A stretch of DNA of 64,000 nt from Mannheimia indoligenes (GCF_036880405.1 NZ_JBAJJM010000005.1:124001-188000); one strand, 5' to 3'. Counted from the stretch's first letter, positions 53,340-62,838 are shown. Numbers and translations: made by a program. The notes: generated by a model from the sequence alone, not told the origin.

Positions 53340-53416
53340 CGGCGAGTAGCGCAGCTTGGTAGCGCAACTGGTTTGGGACCAGTGGGTCGTAGGTTCAAAT
53401 CCTATCTCGCCGACCA
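53340..53416 (+). tRNA. tRNA-Pro (UGG)
   Basis: The 77-base sequence folds into a cloverleaf. The acceptor arm CGGCGAG pairs with CTCGCCG, the anticodon loop TTTGGGA gives anticodon UGG, and the T-loop GTTCAAATC and encoded ACCA end are present. Confidence 0.97.
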
Positions 53417-53436
53417 CTTCTTTCTTATAAATCTCT

Positions 53437-53513
<77 letters not shown>

Positions 53514-53618
53514 TTTAATTCAAATAATTTGATTAAGCCTAAACTATACATTCTAAAGCAAAATCTAATTTATTTTAGCTATGCTCTACAAGCGGTCAAA
53601 TTTCTAATTTATTTTACA

Positions 53619-53655
53619 AAAAAGCCATTTAGCTAATTCACTAAATGGCTTTTGT
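53619..53655. terminator. terminator between tRNA operon and purA
   Basis: AAAAGCCATTTAG pairs with CTAAATGGCTTTT around CTAATTCA. On the minus strand it closes purA with a run of T; it may also stop the tRNA transcript. Confidence 0.8.
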
Positions 53656-53665
53656 TTATCTTAAA

Positions 53666-54964
53666 TTATGCTGCAAACGGATCTCTTAGAATCATCGTTT
53701 CTACACGATCCGGACCTGTTGAGAGGATATCCACCGGTACGCCGACCAATTCTTCGATGCGTTTGATGTAATCTAATGCAGCCTGCGGTAGCTCTTCACG
53801 TTTAGTTACACGGAAGGTGTTTTCTGACCAGCCCGGCATTGTTTCGTAAATTGGTTCAACACCTTCCCAATCTTTCGCTGCAAGTGGGGCGTATTCCACA
53901 ATTCTGCCGTCTGGCATTTTATATGCTGTACAGATTTTTAACTCTTTGAAACCGTCTAATACGTCAAGTTTTGTCATACAAAAACCAGAAATAGAGTTAA
54001 TTTGTACTGCACGGCGAACCGCCACAGCATCAAACCAACCACAACGACGTGGGCGACCTGTTACTGCACCAAATTCTTTACCTTTACGAGCGATTTCTGC
54101 CCCTACTTCATCAAATAATTCGGTAGTGAATGGACCACTTCCTACACGTGTACAGTAGGCTTTGATGATTCCTAACACATAATCTAAGTTACGAGGTCCG
54201 TAGCCAGAACCTGTTGCAACACCACCTGCGGTAGTATTTGAGCTGGTAACGAATGGGTAAGTACCGTGGTCGATATCTAACATTGTGCCCTGAGCACCTT
54301 CAAATAAGATGTTATCTCCATTTTTACGAGCTTCGTGGAGTAAAGTTGTTACGTCTGCCACCATTCCAGTGATTACATCGGCAATCGCAAAAACATCATC
54401 TAAAGTTTTTTGGTAATCTACCGCTTCTACTTTGTAATAGTTCACCAATTGGAAGTTGTAGTAATCTAAAATATCCTTTAATTTTTCTGCGAAATGTTCT
54501 TTATCAAACAAATCACTTACACGCAAACCACGACGGGCAACTTTGTCTTCATAAGCCGGACCGATGCCACGCCCGGTTGTACCGATTTTGTTTTTACCAA
54601 GTGCCGATTCACGAGCGTGATCCATCGCAACGTGGTAAGGTAAAATTAACGGGCAAGCCTCTGAGATTTTTAAACGCTCACGCACATTAATGCCACGCTC
54701 TTCTAATTCACCCATCTCTTTCATTAACGCTTCCGGCGAAAGCACCACACCGTTACCGATCAAGCAAGTTACGTTATCGCGTAAAATACCAGATGGAATA
54801 AGACGAAGGACAGTTTTCTCACCATTAATGATTAGCGTATGCCCTGCGTTATGACCGCCTTGGTAACGCACCACATACTTCACACGATCTGTTAATAAAT
54901 CAACAATTTTGCCTTTGCCCTCATCGCCCCACTGAGCCCCGAGAATCGCAACACTTTTACCCAT
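53666..54964 (-). CDS. purA: Adenylosuccinate synthetase PurA
   Basis: PurA joins IMP and aspartate using GTP on the way to AMP. The 432-residue protein opens with the P-loop-like QWGDEGKGK (11-19), and has GHNAGHT and GTTGRGIGPAYEDK segments typical of the family. Length equals the E. coli enzyme. It is transcribed from a promoter at 55005-55032 and ends in its own terminator. It lies downstream of hflKC as in E. coli, but a terminator separates them. Confidence 0.97.
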   Translation of the reverse strand: MGKSVAILGAQWGDEGKGKIVDLLTDRVKYVVRYQGGHNAGHTLIINGEKTVLRLIPSGILRDNVTCLIGNGVVLSPEALMKEMGELEERGINVRERLKISEACPLILPYHVAMDHARESALGKNKIGTTGRGIGPAYEDKVARRGLRVSDLFDKEHFAEKLKDILDYYNFQLVNYYKVEAVDYQKTLDDVFAIADVITGMVADVTTLLHEARKNGDNILFEGAQGTMLDIDHGTYPFVTSSNTTAGGVATGSGYGPRNLDYVLGIIKAYCTRVGSGPFTTELFDEVGAEIARKGKEFGAVTGRPRRCGWFDAVAVRRAVQINSISGFCMTKLDVLDGFKELKICTAYKMPDGRIVEYAPLAAKDWEGVEPIYETMPGWSENTFRVTKREELPQAALDYIKRIEELVGVPVDILSTGPDRVETMILRDPFAA

Positions 54965-55004
54965 AGAAAATGCCTCTTTAAATTAGAATGAACAGTAATA
55001 ACCT

Positions 55005-55032
55005 ATTATAACGGTATATTGCAAGCGGTCAA
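55005..55032 (-). promoter_or_regulatory. purA promoter whose -35 lies in an uptake signal
   Basis: On the minus strand TTGACC (55027-55032) and a perfect TATAAT (55005-55010) are separated by 16 bases. The -35 hexamer is part of TTGACCGCTTGC, the complement of an uptake-signal-like element at 55021-55032. Confidence 0.75.
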
Positions 55033-55103
55033 TTTATCGCAGAAAATTACAAAATTTTTATTAAAATTAACCGCTTGTAATCACCTAAATAGGTAAAAAA
55101 ATC

Positions 55104-55128
55104 AAAACCCGATACTAGATCGGGTTTT
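55104..55128 (-). terminator. terminator after hflC
   Basis: AAAACCCGAT (55104-55113) pairs exactly with ATCGGGTTTT (55119-55128) around ACTAG. On the minus strand it follows the hflC stop with a T-rich tail. Confidence 0.88.
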
Positions 55129-55138
55129 ATAGATACAA

Positions 55139-56026
55139 CTATTTTGTAGGAGCTTGCATAAAGCGTAAAAACTCACTATTTGGCTTCAATAACATCATAT
55201 TATTCTGCCCTTCAGCAAAGCTATCTTCATACGCTTTTAAACTTCGAATAAAGCTATAAAATTCCGGCTCATTACCAAACGCCTCTGAATAGAGTTTTGC
55301 CGCTTGAGCATCGCCTTCGCCTCGTAATGTTTGAGCCGTTTTATTAGCATTTGCCAAAATTAAAGTTACTTTTTTATCTACTTCAGCACGTATAATTTCT
55401 GCTTTCTCATTACCTTGTGAACGATGTTCACGAGCAACCGCATCACGCTCTGCACGCATACGTTGGTAAATAGAAGCGGAAACCTCATTCGGTAAGTTGA
55501 TCTGTTTAACACGCACATCAACAACTTCCATACCTAAACGTTCTGTGCCATCTTCTCCGGTATTTAATGCTTTTTGAGCTCCTGCCATTAATTCGCCACG
55601 AGAGCCTGACACAATATCTTTAATGGTACGAGAACCAATTTCAGAACGCAGACGGTCGCTGACTTTACGACGTAATAAATCAGCTGCTTTTTGATAATCG
55701 CCACCTGTTGAGGTGTAGAATTGACCAAAATCACTAATTCGCCATTTCACATAGGAATCTACCAAGAGGTCTTTTTTCTCCACCGTTACAAAGCGGTCTT
55801 CTTGACCATCTAGCGTTTGAATACGGGCATCTAACACTTTCAAGCTATCAATAAATGGCATTTTGAAATGAATACCCGGTTGGTAAACAACCACTTTTTG
55901 ATCGCTATCACGATGAACTTTGTTAAAACGTAACATAATGCCACGCTCGCCTTCGTTCACAATGGTTACTGATTGCAGTACAACAAATGCTACCACAGCC
56001 AGTACAGGTAATAATAATTTACGCAT
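55139..56026 (-). CDS. hflC: Membrane protease modulator HflC
   Basis: HflC forms with HflK a periplasm-facing SPFH/band-7 complex around FtsH and tunes its proteolysis. The 295-residue protein has one N-terminal membrane anchor (about 4-21), then the band-7 domain beginning VNEGERGIMLRFNKV, and a long helical region (MRAERDAVAREHRSQGNEKAE). It starts 2 bases after hflK. Confidence 0.95.
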   Translation of the reverse strand: MRKLLLPVLAVVAFVVLQSVTIVNEGERGIMLRFNKVHRDSDQKVVVYQPGIHFKMPFIDSLKVLDARIQTLDGQEDRFVTVEKKDLLVDSYVKWRISDFGQFYTSTGGDYQKAADLLRRKVSDRLRSEIGSRTIKDIVSGSRGELMAGAQKALNTGEDGTERLGMEVVDVRVKQINLPNEVSASIYQRMRAERDAVAREHRSQGNEKAEIIRAEVDKKVTLILANANKTAQTLRGEGDAQAAKLYSEAFGNEPEFYSFIRSLKAYEDSFAEGQNNMMLLKPNSEFLRFMQAPTK

Positions 56027-56028
56027 TA

Positions 56029-57294
56029 TTAAAATCTCCCTTTACGAGTTTGGTCTATTTGCTGCTCTGCTGATTGTGGCTGAACCTGTATTCTTGGTTG
56101 AACAACCGGTGGCGGTGCAACTTGTGTTTGTACCGGTGCGACTTGTTGCTCAATTTTTTGTTGATCAAATTTAGGAGCTGATGAATTATTCATTAACTTA
56201 TCAAAAGGTAATACATTTAAATTATTACTTGATGAATCCATCACAACTTTAGGTGTGTTTTTCATCACCTTTTCCATCGTTTGAATATATAAACGCTCTC
56301 GAGTCAGCTCTGGCGAAGCCTTGTATTCAGGTAATAATTGGCTTAAACGTTCAACTTCCCCTTTTGCATTTAACACAACAGCTTCTTTATAGGCTTCTGC
56401 TTGTTCAATCGTACGCTGTGCTTGACCGCGAGCAATCGGCTCTTCCCCTCTTGCATAAGCTTCCGCCTCACGAATTAAACGCTGCTCATCTTCTTGTGCT
56501 TTAATCGCATCATCAAATGCTGCTTTTACATCTTCAGGTGGACGAGCGTATTGGAAGTTCACATCCGTTACCAACAACCCCATATCATAGGTTTTGATGA
56601 TCTCACGCAAAGTAGCCCACGTTCTTTCACGCACCGTTGCTCGACCTGTGGTTAGAATTTCGTCCATTGTCATATGACCGATCACATAACGTAACGCACT
56701 GTCTGTAGCTTGCTTTAAACTTTCATCCGGATTGCTTACACTAAACAGATATTTAGCAGGATCTTCTACACGATACTGAACCGTCATCTCAACTTGAACC
56801 ATATTTTCATCTTGAGTAAGCATTGAACCGCTCGTATTTAACTCAGAAACACGTTCTACGTTTACTCTAGTTACAGAATCAATAAAAGTTGGCTTCCAGT
56901 TCAAGCCCGGCATAACGATATTATCAAGTTTACCTAAACGGGTAACGACACCTCGCTCAGCCTCTTGTACAGTATAAAAACCTGAACCAGCCCACACCGC
57001 AGCGGCAAGCCCTAAAACAACAGGTAGAAATTTGCCAAATCCGATACTATTTGGGTTGCTAGAACCATTATTAGGTGATTTTCCACCGCCCATTTTTTTC
57101 AATAGACTACTGAAAACTTCTTCTAAATCAGGTGGTTGTTGTTCGTTTCGTTGATTATTGGTTGGTCCTTGTTGTGAACCTTGAGCAGGACCTTGCCCTT
57201 GATCTTGTTCTTGCTGTTCAGGCTTTGGCTCAGATCTTCTCTGCCCCGGCTTCCCCCAAGGGTCTTGCTGATTACCTGATTCATTCCACGACAT
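56029..57294 (-). CDS. hflK: Membrane protease modulator HflK
   Basis: HflK is the larger partner of HflC in the FtsH regulatory complex. From the ATG at 57294 (MSWNESGNQQDPWG, the family start, with GGAG upstream) the protein has 421 residues. Its cytoplasmic N-terminus is very rich in Gln and Pro, the membrane helix lies at about 88-108, the band-7 domain follows, and the C-terminus is again Gln/Pro-rich. These low-complexity ends are commonly variable. E. coli hfq-hflX, which normally precede it, are absent here. Confidence 0.94.
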   Translation of the reverse strand: MSWNESGNQQDPWGKPGQRRSEPKPEQQEQDQGQGPAQGSQQGPTNNQRNEQQPPDLEEVFSSLLKKMGGGKSPNNGSSNPNSIGFGKFLPVVLGLAAAVWAGSGFYTVQEAERGVVTRLGKLDNIVMPGLNWKPTFIDSVTRVNVERVSELNTSGSMLTQDENMVQVEMTVQYRVEDPAKYLFSVSNPDESLKQATDSALRYVIGHMTMDEILTTGRATVRERTWATLREIIKTYDMGLLVTDVNFQYARPPEDVKAAFDDAIKAQEDEQRLIREAEAYARGEEPIARGQAQRTIEQAEAYKEAVVLNAKGEVERLSQLLPEYKASPELTRERLYIQTMEKVMKNTPKVVMDSSSNNLNVLPFDKLMNNSSAPKFDQQKIEQQVAPVQTQVAPPPVVQPRIQVQPQSAEQQIDQTRKGRF

Positions 57295-57459
57295 AAATAT
57301 CTCCAAAAATAAAATCGAATCGCACTTTAAAATTTAAAACGCAAGTTAAAGATTGTACCTATTTAGTCATCGTTTGACTAGGCTTATCTGATAAAACAAG
57401 CGGTCTTTTTTTGCTATTTTTTTGCAGATTTACCCTTGTGCAAGCAATATTCAAATCAC

Positions 57460-57487
57460 AAAAAAAGAGGGCGATAAATTCGCCCTA
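57460..57487 (-). terminator. trxA terminator
   Basis: AGGGCGA and TCGCCCT form a 7-bp GC-rich stem with loop TAAAT. Downstream of trxA on the minus strand a run of T follows. Confidence 0.85.
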
Positions 57488-57504
57488 TTTTTGCTTTAAT
57501 TTAA

Positions 57505-57834
57505 TTATAACGCTTGTTTAATAAATTCAGCCATTTGTGCGTGTGGAAGAGCACCAACTTGTTGTGCAACAACCTCGCCGTTTTTAAATAAAAGTAAAAA
57601 TGGAATGCTACGTACGCCAAATTGTGCCGCTACATTTGGATTTTCATCTACATTCATTTTTGCAATTTTTACTTTGCCTTCAAATTGTGCATCAACCGAT
57701 AACTCGTCAAGCACAGGTCCGATCATACGGCAAGGACCACACCACGGTGCCCAAAAGTCTAACAATACAGGCACATCTGATTTTAAAACATCTTGTTCAA
57801 ATGTTGCATCTGTTGTGTGAATAACATTACTCAT
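57505..57834 (-). CDS. trxA: Thioredoxin TrxA
   Basis: TrxA is the general cytoplasmic dithiol reductant. The WCGPC active site places C32 and C35 exactly as in E. coli, the cis-proline segment is RSIPFLLLF, and the length from the ATG at 57834 is 109 residues. The frame extends to 57852 without reason. AAGGAC lies upstream. Confidence 0.97.
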   Translation of the reverse strand: MSNVIHTTDATFEQDVLKSDVPVLLDFWAPWCGPCRMIGPVLDELSVDAQFEGKVKIAKMNVDENPNVAAQFGVRSIPFLLLFKNGEVVAQQVGALPHAQMAEFIKQAL

Positions 57835-57869
57835 AAATTTGTCCTTAAACATCTAAATAAAAAAGAAAC

Positions 57870-57897
57870 GCCCCAACTGATTACGAGTTAAGGCGTA
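57870..57897 (-). terminator. terminator after the NCS2 permease gene
   Basis: On the minus strand ACGCCTTAACT and AGTTGGGGCGT form a stem with two unpaired or wobble positions, followed by TTCTTTTTT. It separates the permease gene from trxA. Confidence 0.75.
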
Positions 57898-57963
57898 CAG
57901 CTTTTGCTAAGATAGTGATTAATCAATGAAATTTCAAGTAAGATTTACCGATTAAATCAATCA

Positions 57964-59274
57964 CTATTCATTTTCTAATTCTTTATTTTCATCTTTTGGT
58001 AGAATTAAATTCAAAATGAGTGCAAATAGTGAGCCAACAGTAATGCCCGACCCAAATACTTCTTTTACAAACGAAGGGAGTTTATCTAATAACTCCGGAC
58101 GAGTAGTAACCGCTAAGCCACAACCGATTGAAATCGCAATAATTAACCCGTTACGTTTTGAACGTTCTACCTTGTCTAACATTTGGATACCTGCTGCAAT
58201 AATCATCGCAAACATCATTAAGCCTGCTCCACCTAAAACCGGGGTTGGAATAGACACAATCAAGGCTCCAAACCAAGGGAAGATACCGGCTAATACCAAT
58301 AAGCAGCCCATCACAGTTACAACATAGCGGCTTGCAACACCGGTTAAAGAAATCACACCGATATTTTGGGCGAATGATGAAAATGGCGTGGTAGACATAA
58401 TTGCTGCAAATGCTGAGCCTAGTCCATCACATAACACGCCTCCACGTAAATGTTTACCTGTAATTTCGGTTTGTGTCGCATTTCCTAACGCTAAAAAGTT
58501 ACCGCTTGATTCCACAATGGTTACTAAATAAGCTATGCTCATCCCAATAATACCTGAAATCGGGAAAGCAAGACCAAAATGCAATGGCTGTGGAATAGCT
58601 ACCACATCGGCTGATTTCACGTTATCAAAGTTTATCCAACCTAAGGCTAAAGCCACTACATAGCCTACCATCATACCAATCACAATTGCAGCTGCTGAAA
58701 AAATGCCTTTGCCCCATTGTACTAAAATCACAACCAACACCAGTACAAAGGTTGCCATTGCAAGATTAGCAGGATCGGCATAATGTGCATCGCCTCTTTG
58801 ACCGCCTGCAAACCAGTCCACCGCCACAGGAATTAAACTTAAACCGATCATCATTACAACAACACCGGTTACCACAGGTGGGAAAAGTTTACGCACATAA
58901 GGCATAAAAAAGCTGCCGATAATCATTACTAGAGAACCGACCAATGAAGCCCCCATAATCCCTGCAACACCGTGTTCACTAAAACCGATAGCCAGTGCTG
59001 CCGCTACGAAAGTAAAACTCGTTCCCATCACACTTGGTAAACGTAAACCGATAGGTCCAATGCCTTGACATTGAATAATCGTTACAATACCCGACACCAA
59101 TAACGCTGCATTAACCAGCACGATAATATCCGATGCAGGTAAATTTAGCACATTGCCAATGACTAACGGCACGGCAATAATACCACCAAGTGCCGCCAAC
59201 AAATGTTGTGCCGCAAGAAGAAGCGTTAGACCGAATGGCGGTTTAGAATCAACAGGGTAAAGAATTTTTTGCAT
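57964..59274 (-). CDS. NCS2 family purine (xanthine-type) permease
   Basis: The 436-residue membrane protein has about twelve to fourteen hydrophobic segments and the NCS2 features GLTLLLAAQHLLAAL, RLPSVMGTSFTF and the C-terminal half block with NIGVISLTGVASRY, which resemble the xanthine/uric acid permeases (XanP/XanQ/PbuX) more than UraA. A PurR box at 59355-59370 precedes it, supporting a purine substrate. The ATG at 59274 (MQKILYPVDSKPP) is preferred; the longer frame to 59340 adds an implausible leader. The exact substrate cannot be read from the sequence. Confidence 0.85.
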   Translation of the reverse strand: MQKILYPVDSKPPFGLTLLLAAQHLLAALGGIIAVPLVIGNVLNLPASDIIVLVNAALLVSGIVTIIQCQGIGPIGLRLPSVMGTSFTFVAAALAIGFSEHGVAGIMGASLVGSLVMIIGSFFMPYVRKLFPPVVTGVVVMMIGLSLIPVAVDWFAGGQRGDAHYADPANLAMATFVLVLVVILVQWGKGIFSAAAIVIGMMVGYVVALALGWINFDNVKSADVVAIPQPLHFGLAFPISGIIGMSIAYLVTIVESSGNFLALGNATQTEITGKHLRGGVLCDGLGSAFAAIMSTTPFSSFAQNIGVISLTGVASRYVVTVMGCLLVLAGIFPWFGALIVSIPTPVLGGAGLMMFAMIIAAGIQMLDKVERSKRNGLIIAISIGCGLAVTTRPELLDKLPSFVKEVFGSGITVGSLFALILNLILPKDENKELENE

Positions 59275-59354
59275 AAATGCCTCAAAATAAGATTGAAAGA
59301 AATAAAAAATTAGGGGCGAATTATACGGATTTCCCGCCAAATAAGCAAACGATT

Positions 59355-59370
59355 ACGCAAACGTTTGCTT
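59355..59370. promoter_or_regulatory. PurR box upstream of the NCS2 permease
   Basis: ACGCAAACGTTTGCTT matches 14 of 16 positions of the PurR consensus, about 80 bases upstream of the permease ATG. An additional degenerate half-site (AAGCAAACGATTA) adjoins it at 59344. Confidence 0.85.
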
Positions 59371-59517
59371 ATTTTTCATTTCAATTTGCAATATAACAAG
59401 CGGTTGTTTTTTCGGACATTTTTGCAAAAACACTTGCGTTTTAAAATCAGTGCTACTGATGATACGAACTGCAAGCATAACAAGTAAATTTTTCAACAAA
59501 AATGACCGCTTGTTTAA

Positions 59518-61353
59518 TTAACTATTTCTCAAAGTGTCGAAAACAACTTCCGCTAAAGCTTTAGAAATACCCGGCACGCTTTGAATTTCTTCAAGCGTGG
59601 CATTTTTCACACCTTGCATTCCGCCTAGATATTTTAATAAAGCTTGGCGACGTTTAGCTCCAACGCCCTCAATGCTTTCTAACCCACTTTCAGTAAAGGC
59701 TTTTTGGCGTTTTTTTCGATGTGCATTGATAGCGTAGTTATGTGCTTCGTCTCGAATATGCTGAATTAAATGCAAAGCAGGGCTATCGGGCGGTAAGTTG
59801 ATCTCTTTATCCCATTTGCTGATAATCAAGGTTTCTAGCCCTGCTTTGCGTTCCACCCCTTTTGCAACACCAATTAGGAGTGGTTTAGATATATCCCACT
59901 CCACCTTCAGCTTGGAAAAAGTATCTAACGCTCGATTGAGCTGCCCTTTGCCTCCATCGATAAAAATAATATCAGGAATTTTTTCCGGTGGAAGTGGTCG
60001 GTCATAACGCTTCAGAAGAGCTTGCTCCATTGCGGCATAATCATCACCGGGCGTAATGCCTTCAATATTAAAACGGCGATAATCCGATTTCAAAATGCCG
60101 TTTTCATCAAACACTACACAAGAAGCGACTGTTTGATCACCCATTGTGTGGCTGATGTCAAAGCACTCCATTCTTGCAATTTTTTCGAGATTTAGCACCG
60201 CTTGTAAAGCTTCGTAGCGAGTGTGAATACGTTCGTCTTGCTTTAATTGAACATTCAGAGCAGCAATTGCATTGGTTTGAGCAAGAGCGAGGTAGCGACT
60301 TTTTTCACCTCGTACTTTATTTAAAATGGTAACTTTATGCCCGGCTTGTTCAGATAGTACGGTTTCTAAGGCTTCTTTTTCACTCACTGTTTGATCGATA
60401 ATGATCTGATTGGGAATTGTGCGATGCTGGTTCATCTGCAAATAAAACTGCCCGATGAAGGTATCACTCAATTCAGCAAGATCGGTATGATTTGGCACTT
60501 TGGGAAAATAGCTTCGATTGCCTAATACCTTGCCTTGTCGTACAAACAAAATATGCACACAAGCAATACCATATTGGTAAGCAATCGAAATAAAATCCAG
60601 ATCGTCCTGACGATCAGTTGAGATCGACTGTTTTTCCATTACTTCACGCACGAGTTGGATTTGATCTCGATAACGTGCCGCCGTTTCAAATTCCAGATTT
60701 TCAGCCGCACTTTCCATCTTACCAATCAGATATTCTACCACTTGATGATCTTTACCCTGTAAAAACAATCGAACCAATTTCACTTGATTATCGTATTCTT
60801 CTTGCGTGCAATAACCTTCCACACAAGGGGCAAGACAACGTCCGATCTGATATTGTAAACAAGGGCGGGAGCGGTTTTTATAATAGCTGTCTTCACACTG
60901 TCGGACAGGGAAAATTTTTTGCAACAAGTAGAGCGTTTCCCGCACTGCGGTGGCATTAGGGTAAGGTCCAAAATATTCGCCACTGATTTTTTTACTGCCT
61001 CGAAAGCTCCCCACACGCGGGTGTTGATGTTTAGTGAGTAAAATATAAGGATAGGCTTTGTCATCACGCAGAAGCACATTATATTTAGGTTGATTTTCTT
61101 TAATATAGTTGTGTTCTAACAGTAGGGCTTCTGTTTCGGAATGGGTTAGCGTTGTCTCAATATGGGCAATATTCGACACCAATGCCTCAGTTTTACGATT
61201 AGGCAAATTCGCACGGAAATAGCTCGATAAACGCTTTTTTAGATCTTTGGCTTTACCAACATAGATAATCTTTCCTTTGCCATCGTACATACGATAAACA
61301 CCGGGCTGATGAGGAACATCAACAAGAAAAGATTTGGAATCAAATTTGGACAT
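59518..61353 (-). CDS. uvrC: UvrABC excinuclease subunit C
   Basis: UvrC makes both incisions in nucleotide excision repair. The N-terminal GIY-YIG domain has GVY at 18-20 and YVGKAKDLKKRL from 31, followed by the cysteine-rich spacer, a UVR motif (around VVEYLIGKMESAAENLEFE), an RNase H-like domain with CFDISHTMG and FIDGGKGQ, and a C-terminal helix-hairpin-helix (GVGAKRRQALLKYLGG). The 611-residue length is normal. It is downstream of pgsA; in E. coli the order is reversed. Confidence 0.97.
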   Translation of the reverse strand: MSKFDSKSFLVDVPHQPGVYRMYDGKGKIIYVGKAKDLKKRLSSYFRANLPNRKTEALVSNIAHIETTLTHSETEALLLEHNYIKENQPKYNVLLRDDKAYPYILLTKHQHPRVGSFRGSKKISGEYFGPYPNATAVRETLYLLQKIFPVRQCEDSYYKNRSRPCLQYQIGRCLAPCVEGYCTQEEYDNQVKLVRLFLQGKDHQVVEYLIGKMESAAENLEFETAARYRDQIQLVREVMEKQSISTDRQDDLDFISIAYQYGIACVHILFVRQGKVLGNRSYFPKVPNHTDLAELSDTFIGQFYLQMNQHRTIPNQIIIDQTVSEKEALETVLSEQAGHKVTILNKVRGEKSRYLALAQTNAIAALNVQLKQDERIHTRYEALQAVLNLEKIARMECFDISHTMGDQTVASCVVFDENGILKSDYRRFNIEGITPGDDYAAMEQALLKRYDRPLPPEKIPDIIFIDGGKGQLNRALDTFSKLKVEWDISKPLLIGVAKGVERKAGLETLIISKWDKEINLPPDSPALHLIQHIRDEAHNYAINAHRKKRQKAFTESGLESIEGVGAKRRQALLKYLGGMQGVKNATLEEIQSVPGISKALAEVVFDTLRNS

Positions 61354-61409
61354 TATGCGTGATGAAATTCAGAATATGCAATTGCAAAAAAATAATAAAA
61401 ATAGACCGC

Positions 61410-61958
61410 TTACGACTTCAACAAGCTGCCTTTGGAAGCATTCAAATATTGCAACATCGACCAAATAGTTAAACCTGCCGCAATATAAAGTAGAATAAAG
61501 GCTAAAATTTCCATTGCTTCACTTTGTCGCCAAATCATTCCGCCTAAGGCTAACATTTGAGCGGTTGTTTTTACTTTTCCCCAAATTGAAACGGCAACGC
61601 TTGCTCTCTCACCGAGCTCTGCCATCCATTCACGCAATGCAGAAATAATAATCTCTCTGGCAATCATAATACAAATTGGAATAGTAACCCACCAAGTATG
61701 GTAATGCTCCGCTACACAAACAAAAGCAACTGCAACCAGGACTTTATCTGCGACAGGGTCTAAAAATGCCCCAAGTCTCGTTGTTTGGTTCCATTTACGG
61801 GCTAAATAACCATCAAACGCATCAGTAATAGAAGCAATAAAAAATATCAAGGTAGCAATTTCTGGTGCATATTTAGTCGGCAGATAAAACGCCACAATAA
61901 AAAGTGGTATCATTCCGACACGAAATAAAGTTAAAAAAGTTGGGAAATTAAGCTTCAT
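61410..61958 (-). CDS. pgsA: Phosphatidylglycerophosphate synthase PgsA
   Basis: PgsA makes phosphatidylglycerophosphate from CDP-diacylglycerol and glycerol 3-phosphate in the inner membrane. The CDP-alcohol phosphatidyltransferase signature is complete: D46, D49-G50, A53-R54, G63, D67 and D71 in the segment from DAFDGYLAR to LDPVADK. The protein has 182 residues and several hydrophobic helices. It is 56 bases upstream of uvrC on the same strand. Confidence 0.96.
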   Translation of the reverse strand: MKLNFPTFLTLFRVGMIPLFIVAFYLPTKYAPEIATLIFFIASITDAFDGYLARKWNQTTRLGAFLDPVADKVLVAVAFVCVAEHYHTWWVTIPICIMIAREIIISALREWMAELGERASVAVSIWGKVKTTAQMLALGGMIWRQSEAMEILAFILLYIAAGLTIWSMLQYLNASKGSLLKS

Positions 61959-62044
61959 AACAAAACTAAAGGAACAAGCAGTAGAATTGTGTTAAGTGTA
62001 ACATAACTAAATTATTTTTTTTACTCCCCTGTTACAAAATCGCA

Positions 62045-62073
62045 TTGACTTTACAATAAATTACCGCTAATTT
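62045..62073 (+). promoter_or_regulatory. yccA promoter
   Basis: TTGACT (62045-62050) and TAATTT (62068-62073) are separated by 17 bases, 83 bases ahead of the yccA ATG. The -35 matches the consensus at five positions and the -10 at four. Confidence 0.55.
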
Positions 62074-62155
62074 AAGGCTTGATTTATGGAAATTTATCCA
62101 TACATATCAATCCGTCGGTTTTTCCGATTTAAAAACAAAAACAGAAGGAATTTTT

Positions 62156-62821
62156 ATGGAAAATCGTTTAGCTCATAGCTACTCAACATCTGAATCACTT
62201 ATTAGCACTCACAAAGTGCTACGCAATACCTATATGTTATTGGCAATGACACTGACTTTCTCAGCCGTTGTTGCTTTTGTTGCAATGCAAATGAACGCAC
62301 CGGCAATGCCTTGGTGGGGATTATTAATCGGCTTTTATGGCTTACTTTTCTTAACGAATGCCACTTCAAATAGCAGTGTGGGTATCTTAAGCGTATTTGC
62401 GTTAACAGGCTTCTTGGGTTATACCTTAGGTCCTATTTTAAACCGCTACATCGGTGCCGGTTTAGGTGATATCGTTGCTCTTGCATTTGGTGCAACGGCA
62501 TTAGTTTTCTTCGCTTGTTCAGCTTATGTATTAACCACGAAAAAAGATATGAGTTTCTTAAGCGGAATGATGGTAGCATTATTTGTGGTACTATTAGTCG
62601 GCATTATCGCTAACATTTTCTTAGCGATTCCGGCACTAGGTTTAGCCTTAAGCAGCTTATTTGTTATCTTCTCAAGCGGTGCGATTTTACTCGCAACCAG
62701 CAATATTATTCACGGTGGCGAAACAAACTATATTCGTGCAACTGTTGATTTATATGTTTCTATCTATAACCTATTTGTAAGTTTCTTACAAATCTTTGGT
62801 GTATTAGGTAGCGATGATTAA
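62156..62821 (+). CDS. yccA: BAX inhibitor-1/YccA family membrane protein
   Basis: YccA is a seven-helix membrane protein that is both substrate and inhibitor of the FtsH protease in E. coli. The 221-residue protein has a short N-terminal cytoplasmic tail (MENRLAHSYS), seven hydrophobic segments and the C-terminal GGETNYIRATVDLYVSIYNLFVS-type motif of the family. AGAAGGA lies upstream of the ATG. tusE follows, as in E. coli. hflKC, partners of FtsH, are also encoded in this window but are not adjacent. Confidence 0.92.
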   Translation: MENRLAHSYSTSESLISTHKVLRNTYMLLAMTLTFSAVVAFVAMQMNAPAMPWWGLLIGFYGLLFLTNATSNSSVGILSVFALTGFLGYTLGPILNRYIGAGLGDIVALAFGATALVFFACSAYVLTTKKDMSFLSGMMVALFVVLLVGIIANIFLAIPALGLALSSLFVIFSSGAILLATSNIIHGGETNYIRATVDLYVSIYNLFVSFLQIFGVLGSDD

Positions 62822-62838
62822 TATTAAAATATAAGAGG

